From Streptomyces sp. ST2-7A (GTDB taxonomy: Bacteria; Actinomycetota; Actinomycetes; Streptomycetales; Streptomycetaceae), in contig NZ_JAJUWS010000056.1 in NCBI RefSeq assembly GCF_021390475.1, positions 1 to 39,363 on the forward strand: DNA of 39,363 bases. Direction: 5' to 3'. The position numbers and the translations under genes are program-made. The notes under the pieces are model-generated. The model was not told the DNA's origin, did no database searches, and was given only the letters and a program-made list of their open reading frames with translations. Position 1 is the first letter of the stretch. Each line of letters opens with the position of its first letter. This document shows, piece after piece, positions 14,245-21,711 of this stretch.

Positions 14245-15351
14245 ATGGCAGCCAGCGACCGGCCGACGGGAGCGGGCAGGGTGGACGGGCTGGTACGCGC
14301 GTCCCTGAGCGCCATCGCCCCGGGCACACAGCTCCGGGACGGCTTGGAGCGCATCCTGCGGGGCAACACCGGCGGGCTCATCGTGCTCGGCTTCGACCGG
14401 ACCGTGGAATCCCTGTGCTCCGGTGGGTTCGTACTGGACGTGGAGTTCACCGCGACGCGGCTGCGGGAGCTGTGCAAGCTGGACGGCGCGGTGGTCCTGG
14501 ACCGCGACAGCACCAAGATCGTGCGGGCCGGCGTGCAACTGGTGCCGGACTCCGACATCCCGACCGAGGAGACCGGTACCCGGCACCGCACCGCGCAGCG
14601 GGTGTCGATCCAGACCGCCTTCCCGGTGATCTCGGTGAGCCAGTCGATGCGGCTGATCGCGCTGTACGTGGACGGGCAGCGGCGGGTGCTGGAGGACTCC
14701 GGCGCGATCCTGTCGCGGGCCAACCAGGCGCTGGCCACCCTCGAGCGCTACAAGCTGCGGCTGGACGAGGTCACCGGCACGCTCTCCGCGCTGGAGATCG
14801 AGGACCTGGTGACCGTCCGGGACGTGGCGGCGGTGGCGCAGCGGCTGGAGATGGTGCGCCGGATCGCGGCCGAGATCGCCGGGTACGTCGTGGAGTTGGG
14901 CACCGACGGGCGGCTGCTGTCGCTTCAGTTGGAGGAGCTGATCGCGGGCGTGGAGCCGGAGCGGCAGCTGGTGGTGCGCGACTACCTGCCCGAGGCGAGC
15001 GCGAAGCGGTCGAAGAAGGTGTCCACGGCGCTGGCCGATCTGGACGCGCTCACCCACTCCGAGCTGCTGGAGCTGCCGATGGTGGCCCGGGCGATGGGGT
15101 ACAGCACCTCGCCGGAGACGCTGGACAGCGCGGTCTCGCCGCGCGGTTTCCGGCTGCTGGCGAAGGTTCCGAGGTTGCCGGGCGCGGTGATCGACCGGCT
15201 GGTGGACCACTTCGGCGGGCTGCAGAAGTTGTTGGCGGCGTCGGTGGAAGACCTGCAGGCGGTGGACGGTGTGGGCGAGACCCGCGCGCGCTCGGTGCGC
15301 GAGGGACTTTCCCGGCTGGCCGAGTCCTCCATTCTGGAGCGCTACGTCTGA
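14245..15351 (+). CDS. disA: DNA integrity scanning diadenylate cyclase DisA
   Basis: Makes cyclic di-AMP from two ATP and scans DNA for branched structures, slowing c-di-AMP synthesis when it binds them. The protein is 368 residues. The N-terminal DAC domain has the catalytic Asp80-Gly81-Ala82 and the ATP-contacting RHRTA (113-117). A helical spine follows, then a C-terminal helix-hairpin-helix DNA-binding domain (LPRLPGAVIDRLVDHFGG... VDGVGETRARSVREGL). Start: ATG at 14245 with GGAGGA 4 nt before it. The location directly after radA matches the functional link known in Bacillus, where RadA binds DisA and restrains it. In Streptomyces c-di-AMP affects osmotic balance and development. Confidence 0.97.
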   Translation: MAASDRPTGAGRVDGLVRASLSAIAPGTQLRDGLERILRGNTGGLIVLGFDRTVESLCSGGFVLDVEFTATRLRELCKLDGAVVLDRDSTKIVRAGVQLVPDSDIPTEETGTRHRTAQRVSIQTAFPVISVSQSMRLIALYVDGQRRVLEDSGAILSRANQALATLERYKLRLDEVTGTLSALEIEDLVTVRDVAAVAQRLEMVRRIAAEIAGYVVELGTDGRLLSLQLEELIAGVEPERQLVVRDYLPEASAKRSKKVSTALADLDALTHSELLELPMVARAMGYSTSPETLDSAVSPRGFRLLAKVPRLPGAVIDRLVDHFGGLQKLLAASVEDLQAVDGVGETRARSVREGLSRLAESSILERYV

Positions 15352-15445
15352 CCGGTGCGCGAGGCGCTTCCCCGGCCGGTACGGCTCCGGCGGGGTCGAC
15401 CGAGGATGTCCGATACCGCCCTGGTTCCGTGCCGATCACCGACCG

Positions 15446-15451
15446 TAGGGT
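15446..15451 (+). promoter_or_regulatory. -10 box of the hexosaminidase gene, leaderless type
   Basis: TAGGGT ends exactly 6 nt before the GTG at 15458, so that GTG would be the first transcribed codon. No Shine-Dalgarno is present. Confidence 0.55.
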
Positions 15452-15457
15452 CGGGTC

Positions 15458-17089
15458 GTGCACCTGATCCCCGCTCCGGTGGAGCTCCTGCCCGGTCCGA
15501 CGGACGGCGGCGCCTTCGTCCTCGACCCCGACACCCGGCTCGTCGCGGACGCGGCGAGCGGGACGGCCGAACAGTGGCTGACCTGCGTGCTCGGTCCGGC
15601 GCTCGGCCTGCCGCTGCGCCCCGGCGGTCCCGACGCGCGGAACGCGATCACCCTGCGGGTCGCCGAGCGGCTCGCGGGGCGCGGTTTCGAGGCGTACGAA
15701 CTGGTGGTGGACGCCTCGGGGGTGCTGATCGAGGGCGGTGGGCCGGCCGGGGTCTTCCTCGGCGCCCAGACCCTGCGGCAACTGCTGGGCCCCGACGCCT
15801 TCCGTCGCGCACCGCTGCGCGACGGCCCCCGGAGGGTCCCGCCGGTGCGGATCGCCGACGCCCCGCGCTTCGCCTGGCGCGGCATGATGCTGGACGTGGC
15901 CCGGCACTTCATGCCCAAGGACGGCGTGCTGCGGTACATCGACCTCCTCGCCGCCCACAAGTTGAACGTGCTGCACCTGCACCTCACCGACGACCAGGGG
16001 TGGCGGATGCCCGTGGAGCGGTATCCCCGGCTCACCGAGGTGGGGTCCTGGCGGGCCCGCACCCAACTGGGCTTCGGCGAGGACGCCCACCGGGACGAGC
16101 GCCCGCACGGCGGCCACTACACCCGCGACGACCTGCGGGAGATCGTCGCCCACGCCGCCGCGCGGCACATCACCGTCGTCCCCGAGATCGACGTGCCCGG
16201 CCACTCGCAGGCGGCCATCGCCGCGTACCCGGAGCTGGGCAACACCGATGTCGTGGACACCTCGGCCCTGGTCCCGTGGGATCGCTGGGGCGTCAACCCG
16301 AACGTGCTGAACGTCTCCGACGCGACGCTGGAGTTCTACGAGAACGTCCTGACCGAGGTGCTGGAGATCTTCCCCTCCGAGTGGATCCACATCGGTGGCG
16401 ACGAGTGTCCGAAGGAGCAGTGGCGGGCCTCCCCCGCCGCCCAACAACGCATCCGGGAGCTCGGTCCGGCCGACGAGGACGAGTTGCAGAGCCGGTTCAT
16501 CCGGCACTTCGACCGGTGGTTGGCCGAACGGGGGCGACGGCTCGTCGGCTGGGACGAGATCCTCGAAGGGGGGTTGGCGCCGGGCGCGACGGTGATGTCC
16601 TGGCGGGGGTACGCGGGTGGTGTCGCGGCGGCACGCGCCGGGCACGACGTGGTGATGTGCCCGCAGCAGCACACCTATCTCGACTGGCGCCAGTCCGAGG
16701 GACCCGACGAGCCGGTGCCGATCGCGCACGCCCGCACCCCGGAGGACGTCCACCGCTTCGAGCCGGTCCCCGAGTCCCTGACGGAAGCGGAGGCGGCACG
16801 GATCATCGGCGTCCAGGCCAACGTCTGGACCGAGACGATGGACAGCGCCCGTGCGGTCGACTACATGGTCTTCCCGCGCCTGGCCGCCTTCGCGGAGGTC
16901 GCCTGGAGCCCCCTGCCGCCACCGGCCGAGCGGGACTTCGCCGATTTCGAACGTCGAATGGAGGCCGCCCACTACGCCCGCCTCGACGCTCTCGGGGTGG
17001 AGTACCGTCCGCCGTCCGGTCCCCGCCCCTGGCAGCGACGCCCCGGTGTGCCGGGCCGCCCCCGGGACGGGGCGCCACCGGCGCGCTGA
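15458..17089 (+). CDS. Beta-N-acetylhexosaminidase, GH20
   Basis: Hydrolyses terminal N-acetylglucosamine or N-acetylgalactosamine by substrate-assisted catalysis. The protein is 543 residues. An N-terminal GH20b alpha/beta domain covers about 1-130, followed by the TIM barrel: WRGMMLDVARHFMPKD, NVLHLHLTDDQGWR, VPEIDVPGHSQAAIAAYPEL, the catalytic pair Asp315-Glu316 in HIGGDECPKEQW, then LVGWDEILEGG, VMSWRGY and GVQANVWTET. No signal peptide is seen, so it probably works in the cytoplasm on imported chitin or peptidoglycan sugars. The GTG at 15458 is supported by the TAGGGT box in front. A short Arg/Pro tail ends it. Confidence 0.95.
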   Translation: MHLIPAPVELLPGPTDGGAFVLDPDTRLVADAASGTAEQWLTCVLGPALGLPLRPGGPDARNAITLRVAERLAGRGFEAYELVVDASGVLIEGGGPAGVFLGAQTLRQLLGPDAFRRAPLRDGPRRVPPVRIADAPRFAWRGMMLDVARHFMPKDGVLRYIDLLAAHKLNVLHLHLTDDQGWRMPVERYPRLTEVGSWRARTQLGFGEDAHRDERPHGGHYTRDDLREIVAHAAARHITVVPEIDVPGHSQAAIAAYPELGNTDVVDTSALVPWDRWGVNPNVLNVSDATLEFYENVLTEVLEIFPSEWIHIGGDECPKEQWRASPAAQQRIRELGPADEDELQSRFIRHFDRWLAERGRRLVGWDEILEGGLAPGATVMSWRGYAGGVAAARAGHDVVMCPQQHTYLDWRQSEGPDEPVPIAHARTPEDVHRFEPVPESLTEAEAARIIGVQANVWTETMDSARAVDYMVFPRLAAFAEVAWSPLPPPAERDFADFERRMEAAHYARLDALGVEYRPPSGPRPWQRRPGVPGRPRDGAPPAR

Positions 17090-17282
17090 CCCGGTCCGTG
17101 CCGGATTCCGCCGAAGGTCCGTCGGGGCCTGGCGGGAAAGCCTCGGCTCCTCCTGTCGCGGAGCGGTGAATCGTTCGGGAAGGGCGCGCCGGCGGTACCG
17201 CCTCATCCCGTGGCGACCGGGCAACCCTCCGGACCGTGGCGGCGTCCGAGGGGGAAACACCGGGCGCGGAAAGAGGGACGCC

Positions 17283-17408
17283 ATGGACGAGACCCCGCTG
17301 AGGACGGTGAGGTGGGCGGCTCGCGGAGCGGGAATCGCTCTCGACTGCCTCACCCTGCGCGCCGGCTTCGAGCGCTTCCGGCGCGGCCCCCGAAAGAACC
17401 GTCCCTAG
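17283..17408 (+). CDS. Possible 41-residue basic small protein
   Basis: A small frame with an AGAGGGA ribosome site 5 nt before the ATG. About 85 percent of its codons end in G or C. It encodes a basic, partly amphipathic peptide (WAARGAGIALDCLTLRAGFERF) ending in RRGPRKNRP. It overlaps the end of the convergent gene by 4 bp. I recognise no family. It could be chance in GC-rich DNA. The rest of 17090-17282 holds nothing I can name. Confidence 0.35.
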   Translation: MDETPLRTVRWAARGAGIALDCLTLRAGFERFRRGPRKNRP

Positions 17409-18316
17409 TCCTCCTCGAGGCGGAAGGTGGTGGGGGCCACGGCGAAGCCGTCGATCTCCGCCTCGGCCAGGTAGGTGCCGTGGGGGGCCGCCGGGCCCCG
17501 GGTGTCGCAGTCCTCGACGGAGCGGCGGCGGTCCCAGGTGATGATCCGCTCGGTCTCGCCGTCGGCCGGCACGGCCACCGGGGTGGAGGCGGGACCGGTG
17601 GGACAGGTGGTGGAGTCCCAGATGGTGCGGTCGCCGTCGTCGGTGCGCGTCATGGTGAGGGTGAACGAGCGGTGGCCCAGGTCGGCCCGGCAGTCGGCGG
17701 ACGAGGTGTTCTTCAGGGTCAGCCGCAGCCGGGGGAGCTCACCCGGCGGGTAGGAGTTGGAGACCGGCGACAGCGAGAGCCGCAGGGCGCCTTCGGAACA
17801 GCGGGGCAGGGAGGCGGCGCCCGCGCCACCGGTGCCGGCCGGGCCGGCGCCCGCGCCACCGGTGTCGGACGAACCACCGGAGTCACCCGCGCCACCCGAT
17901 CCGCCGGTCGAGGCGGGGTCGTCGATCGCGATGCCCTCGACGTCACCCGCGCCGGGGGCGTCCGGGTCGTCACCGTCGGTGTCGGCCCCCGCGTCGTCGC
18001 CGGTGCCGTCCCCGGCGTCCGCGCCCTCCGCGTCGCCGTTCTCGCCGTCCTCGTCCGCGTCGTCGGCCGGGTCCCGGCCACCGGGCCGGTCCTCGACGAG
18101 GTCGTCGTCCTCGTCCTTCTCCGGTTCGGGGGAGATGGAGGTGGCCGGGCCCCCCGCGCCGTCGTCACCGCCGGAGCCGGAGGAACCCGATCCGCCGAGG
18201 TTGAGCGCCCACAGGATCAGCAGACCGAGCAGCGCCACCAGGAGCAGCACGACGGCCCGCCGCCGCCAATAGATGGAGGAGGGCAGCGGTCCGATCGGAG
18301 TGCGCAGAGATCCCAC
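17405..18316 (-). CDS. Membrane-anchored exported protein with acidic linker, unknown function
   Basis: 303 residues. A short basic N-terminus (IYWRRRA) is followed by one membrane span (about 20-40), giving an outward C-terminus. A roughly 120-residue Gly/Asp/Glu/Ser linker of very low complexity follows (about 42-165). The folded domain (about 168-303: LRLSLSPVSNSYPPGELPRLRLTLKNTSSADCRADLG...) has an Ig-like beta pattern and four cysteines. This architecture recalls DUF4232-like domains of actinobacterial surface proteins. The function is unknown. The GTG at 18316 lies 6 nt after TAGAGT (18328-18323), so it is leaderless. It is divergent from mutY (148 bp apart) and resembles the fusion at 10403-12211 in its single span, acidic linker and outer beta domain. 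Confidence 0.8.
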   Translation of the reverse strand: MGSLRTPIGPLPSSIYWRRRAVVLLLVALLGLLILWALNLGGSGSSGSGGDDGAGGPATSISPEPEKDEDDDLVEDRPGGRDPADDADEDGENGDAEGADAGDGTGDDAGADTDGDDPDAPGAGDVEGIAIDDPASTGGSGGAGDSGGSSDTGGAGAGPAGTGGAGAASLPRCSEGALRLSLSPVSNSYPPGELPRLRLTLKNTSSADCRADLGHRSFTLTMTRTDDGDRTIWDSTTCPTGPASTPVAVPADGETERIITWDRRRSVEDCDTRGPAAPHGTYLAEAEIDGFAVAPTTFRLEED

Positions 18317-18322
18317 GCGCGA

Positions 18323-18328
18323 ACTCTA
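18323..18328 (-). promoter_or_regulatory. -10 box of the exported acidic-linker protein gene
   Basis: TAGAGT on the minus strand ends 6 nt before the GTG at 18316, with no Shine-Dalgarno between them. Confidence 0.55.
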
Positions 18329-18463
18329 CGCTGTTCGCGCCCCCCAACAGCGGCGTTCTCCCGGCGGGTTGCGCTTGCGCGCACGTCCGTTCGGGGTGAG
18401 CCCGGCGTCCGGCGGCGCGCTCCTTTCCCCACTCCGTGCCGGACATGCCAGGATCGTGGGGCG

Positions 18464-19468
18464 ATGACACCGAATTCCTCTGCTTCCACGGCTTCCCCCG
18501 TCCCCGGCCCCACCGTCCCCGCGTCGTCCGCGTGGCCCGAGTCCTCCGTGACGGCCCCGGAGCCCTCCCCCGACCCCGGACCCGGTCTCCCGGACGCCGG
18601 GATTCTGCACGGCCCGGTTGTCGCCTGGTTCGCCGAGCACGCCCGGGACCTGCCCTGGCGGCGCCCGGAGGCCGGCGCGTGGGGCGTGATGGTCAGCGAG
18701 TTCATGCTGCAGCAGACGCCGGTGGCGCGGGTGCTCCCGGTGTACGAGGAGTGGATGAGGCGCTGGCCGCGTCCGGCCGACCTGGCGGCCGTCCCCTCCG
18801 GCGAGGCGGTCCGGGCGTGGGGACGCCTGGGGTATCCGCGCCGCGCGTTGCGGCTGCACGCCGCCGCCGGGGCGATGACCGAGCGGCACGGCGGCGAGGT
18901 GCCGCTCGAACACCCGCATCTGCTGGCGCTGCCCGGCGTCGGCGAGTACACGGCGGCGGCGGTCGCCTCCTTCGCCCACGGCCGGCGGCACGCCGTGCTC
19001 GACACCAACGTGCGGCGGGTCTTCGCACGCGCTGTGGTCGGCAACCGTTACCCGCCGAACGCGACGACCGCCGCCGAGCGGCGACTGGCCCGGGCACTGC
19101 TGCCGGAGGACGAGGTGACGGCCGCCCGGTGGGCGGCCGCGACCATGGAGCTGGGCGCGCTGGTGTGCACGGCGCGGGCGCCGAGCTGCGGGGTGTGCCC
19201 GATCGCCGATCGCTGCGCGTGGCGGCTGGCCGGCTCACCGGAACACCAGGGGCCGCCCCGACGCGGGCAGGCCTGGGCCGGCTCCGACCGGCAGGTGCGC
19301 GGACGGTTGATGGCGGTGCTGCGGGAATCGATGGAGCCGGTGCGGGGATCGGCGTTGGAACGGGTGTGGGAGGAGTCGGTGCAACGCGAGCGCGCGCTGC
19401 GCGGGCTGCTGACGGACGGGCTGGTGGAACGCCTGCCGGACGGGCGTTACCGCCTACCGGGCGCCTGA
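18464..19468 (+). CDS. mutY: Adenine DNA glycosylase MutY
   Basis: Removes adenine mispaired with 8-oxoguanine in base excision repair. The protein is 334 residues. A Ser/Pro-rich N-terminal extension (about 1-45) is not part of the fold. Then follow the catalytic Glu in MVSEFMLQQTPVARV, the helix-hairpin-helix LPGVGEYTAAAVASFA, the catalytic Asp180 in VLDTNVRRV, and the [4Fe-4S] cluster Cys235, Cys242, Cys245, Cys251 (C-x6-C-x2-C-x5-C). The C-terminal MutT-like 8-oxoG recognition domain of E. coli MutY is absent, as usual in actinobacteria. A short wHTH-like tail (GLVERLPDGRYRLPG) takes its place. Start: ATG at 18464. A CAGGAT box 9 nt before it may mean a near-leaderless mRNA. Confidence 0.94.
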   Translation: MTPNSSASTASPVPGPTVPASSAWPESSVTAPEPSPDPGPGLPDAGILHGPVVAWFAEHARDLPWRRPEAGAWGVMVSEFMLQQTPVARVLPVYEEWMRRWPRPADLAAVPSGEAVRAWGRLGYPRRALRLHAAAGAMTERHGGEVPLEHPHLLALPGVGEYTAAAVASFAHGRRHAVLDTNVRRVFARAVVGNRYPPNATTAAERRLARALLPEDEVTAARWAAATMELGALVCTARAPSCGVCPIADRCAWRLAGSPEHQGPPRRGQAWAGSDRQVRGRLMAVLRESMEPVRGSALERVWEESVQRERALRGLLTDGLVERLPDGRYRLPGA

Positions 19469-19502
19469 GCCGGGGGCCGGTTCCCCCGCCGCGCGGGCCG
19501 GG

Positions 19503-19522
19503 GGTGCCGGCGCCGGGGCACC
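19503..19522 (+). terminator. Palindromic hairpin after mutY
   Basis: GGTGCC (19503-19508) pairs with GGCACC (19517-19522) around GGCGCCGG, 35 bp beyond the mutY stop. There is no T run. Confidence 0.35.
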
Positions 19523-19860
19523 GACGCCGACACGGGGCCCGGTCCCGGAGAGGCCGCGCACCCGCCGTCCACCGGGCCACCCGGGGAACGACCCGCTCCC
19601 CGTCCCGCCGCTGCGATGCCTTCCACCGGAACGGCGGGATCGGGAACCACGGGCGCCGGCCCACTCACCCCGCTGTCACCCCGCTGTCCCCGCCCGGGAA
19701 ATTCCGGGCCGGGTCCCACCGGGGCGGCGCACACCGGGCGCCGCTCCCACCGGGACCGAGACCCGTCGGCGGCCCCGAGCGCACCCCGAGGCGTCGGCCC
19801 GCCCATCCCTCCACCCCGGCACCGGGCCGGGACGCGCCCCGCCGGACACCGGGGCGAAAG
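19523..19860. other. Convergent intergenic region, no gene seen
   Basis: About 340 bp of GC-rich DNA between converging mutY and the acetyltransferase gene. No frame has coding character or a ribosome site. Confidence 0.4.
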
Positions 19861-19884
19861 GGACCCCGGTCGCGACCGGGGTCC
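19861..19884 (-). terminator. Perfect 24-bp palindrome after the acetyltransferase gene
   Basis: GGACCCCGGTCG and CGACCGGGGTCC form a perfect 12+12 bp palindrome 32 bp downstream of the acetyltransferase stop. As RNA it folds into a strong hairpin, so a terminator is the simplest reading. As DNA it could also be a dimer-binding site. Confidence 0.5.
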
Positions 19885-19916
19885 GGCGGGAGTCCTCCCC
19901 CGGCGTCGCGCCCCGC

Positions 19917-20501
19917 TCAGCCCGCCGGGCGGGTGCCCGGTTCGGTGCCGGCGGTGAACCCGGTGCCCTCCGCGGTCCCGGTGACCCCGGTGGTGTCGGC
20001 CGTATCGGGGTCGGCGGCGTCGAGGGGGTGCCCCTCGGGATCCGTGCTCCCGGGCACGGCCCCCTCCCCCGACCCCCGATCGCGCGGGGCCCGCAGGTCG
20101 CGGGCCATCATCGTGGCCGGTCCCTCCTCCACCGCGCCGGCGGCGGCGTAGGTGGCCCGGGCGGGCAGGTTGTCCGGATCGACCGCGACCCACATGCCGT
20201 GGCAGCCGCGTTCACGGCCCAACCGCCCGAGTGCCTCGACCAGTTCGCGCCCCACCCCCAGGCGGCGGTGGGCCGGGTCCACGGACAGCTCGTAGAGGAA
20301 CAGTTCGGTGCCCTTGTCCGGGTGGGTCAACTCCACCCCGGTCACCATGCCCACGGGCACGTCGTCCCGGTGGGCGATCAGCAGGTGGTGGGTGGACTCG
20401 TTGAGGAAACGCTGGGCCCATTCGGGGCGCACCGGCCCGTCGAAGAGGTGGGCGGCGGCCATCACCTCGGCCGGTGACGTCGCCCGTCGTATCGCGATCA
20501 T
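19917..20501 (-). CDS. GNAT acetyltransferase, AAC(3)-I-like
   Basis: 194 residues. The GNAT core spans about 1-145: an acetyl-CoA site ELSVDPAHRRLGVGRELVEAL (R-x-x-G-x-G), then CHGMWVAVDPDNLPARATYAAAGA and a terminal MARDL strand. The order and the CxGMWV-DPDN block resemble the aminoglycoside 3-N-acetyltransferase type I family. In actinomycetes such genes often have unknown natural substrates, so resistance should not be assumed. A 48-residue disordered tail (Gly/Thr/Asp/Pro) follows the domain. Start: ATG at 20501 with GGGAGG at good spacing. An upstream start at 20537 is less likely. Confidence 0.85.
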   Translation of the reverse strand: MIAIRRATSPAEVMAAAHLFDGPVRPEWAQRFLNESTHHLLIAHRDDVPVGMVTGVELTHPDKGTELFLYELSVDPAHRRLGVGRELVEALGRLGRERGCHGMWVAVDPDNLPARATYAAAGAVEEGPATMMARDLRAPRDRGSGEGAVPGSTDPEGHPLDAADPDTADTTGVTGTAEGTGFTAGTEPGTRPAG

Positions 20502-20586
20502 GCGGGTACCTCCCCGTTCTCCTTCCCCGGGGGTCACCCTACGGCCGTGGTGCCCCGGGCGCGGGTCGTTCGCGGCGTGGTGCGGA

Positions 20587-21231
20587 TCACCCCGTGCCGG
20601 GCTCCCGCCGGACGCGGACGTGACAGTCGGCGAGGTGGTCGTCGACCAGGCCGCAGGCCTGCATGAGGGCGTACGCGGTGGTGGGGCCGACGAAGCGCAG
20701 GCCCTCCCGCTTGAGGTCCTTCGCCAGCGCGGTGGAGGCCGGCGTGACGGCGGGGATCGCCGCCGTGGTGCGCGGGGCGGGCGCGGGGGCGGGCGCCCGG
20801 GACCAGATCAGTTCGGTGAGCCGGCCCTTCGGCCACCCGGTGAGGACCCGGGCGTTGTGCAGGGTGGCCTCGATCTTGGCACGGTTGCGGATGATGCCGG
20901 GGTCGGCGAGGAGGCGGGTGACGTCCTCGGCGCCGTAGGCGGCGACCACCGGGATGCGGAAGTCGGCGAAGGCGGTCCGGAAGCCCTCGCGGCGGCGCAG
21001 GATGGTGAGCCAGGACAGGCCGGACTGGAATGCCTCCAGGCTGAGCCGTTCGAACAGTTCCCGGTCGCCGCGCACCGGCCGGCCCCACTCGGTGTCGTGG
21101 TAGGCGCGGTAGTCCTCGGTCGCCAGGGACCAGGGGCAGCGCGGCAGTCCGTCGGGGCCGGGGAGGGCGTCGCCGGTCGGCGCCCCGGGGGTGGGAGCGA
21201 GCGGCGCGTCGGGGGCGGTGGGTGAGCTCAT
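20587..21231 (-). CDS. tag: DNA-3-methyladenine glycosylase I
   Basis: Excises 3-methyladenine from alkylated DNA. The protein is 214 residues, with a disordered 30-residue lead before the conserved start LPRCPWSLATEDYRAYHDTEWG. Zinc-ligand positions are present: Cys in RCPW, His in YHDTEWG, and His and Cys in VDDHLADCHVR. Other marks are LFERLSLEAFQSGLSWLTILRRREGFR and GLRFVGPTTAYALMQACGLVDDH. Start: ATG at 21231. A CACACT box lies 6 nt upstream, so it may also be leaderless. It lies 85 bp upstream of the acetyltransferase gene in the same direction, so co-transcription is possible. Confidence 0.93.
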   Translation of the reverse strand: MSSPTAPDAPLAPTPGAPTGDALPGPDGLPRCPWSLATEDYRAYHDTEWGRPVRGDRELFERLSLEAFQSGLSWLTILRRREGFRTAFADFRIPVVAAYGAEDVTRLLADPGIIRNRAKIEATLHNARVLTGWPKGRLTELIWSRAPAPAPAPRTTAAIPAVTPASTALAKDLKREGLRFVGPTTAYALMQACGLVDDHLADCHVRVRREPGTG

Positions 21232-21312
21232 CGGAACAGTGTGGCCCGGAGCACCGACAGCGCCCCGGCAAACGGGCGCGGGCGACCGTCGGGAAGGGCG
21301 GGTCGCGTCGGG

Positions 21313-21579
21313 TCAGGGCACCTCGCGCAGGTAGAGCGCGCCGCAGGTGTGGCACATGGGTTCCTCGGTGCGGCCCCAGTCCTCGTCGGAGCGGGTGACC
21401 GAGTCGGCGGCGAGTTGACGGCCGCACATGGCGAGCGTCTCCGCACCCCGGACCATGTGCCAGGTCTTGACGGTTCCGGTGGCGTCGTTCCCGGTGGCGT
21501 CGCTCCGGGTGGCGCCACTCCCGGTGCCCCGGTCGGTTCCGGGTCGCTCCCGGGTCTCGGCTCGCATGAGGTGACGCAT
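21313..21579 (-). CDS. Small CxxC protein, unknown function
   Basis: 88 residues. The first 35 are a Thr/Gly/Asp/Arg-rich, low-complexity lead. The C-terminal half (VKTWHMVRGAETLAMCGRQL... EEPMCHTCGALYLREVP) has three cysteines and a His that could form a zinc site (C...CHTC). I do not recognise a named family. It looks like one of the small conserved actinobacterial zinc-ribbon-like proteins. The ATG at 21579 is preceded by GGAGGA with 7-nt spacing, a strong ribosome site that supports the gene being real. The gap 21580-21711 has no gene. Confidence 0.75.
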   Translation of the reverse strand: MRHLMRAETRERPGTDRGTGSGATRSDATGNDATGTVKTWHMVRGAETLAMCGRQLAADSVTRSDEDWGRTEEPMCHTCGALYLREVP

Positions 21580-21711
21580 CGGCCGTTCCTCCGTTCCCTC
21601 CGCCCCCGTGCCGGCGGTCGCCCTCCCATGGTGGGGTCATGACGCCGGCTCCGCCCGCCGGGCGGGGCGGACGGAGTCGGGTCGGGAGCGGATCCGTTCG
21701 GCGGAAACCGG

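Noticed and set aside
19917..20501. Calling the acetyltransferase an antibiotic-resistance gene
   Set aside because: It resembles AAC(3)-I in pattern, but many chromosomal actinomycete relatives have no shown aminoglycoside activity.
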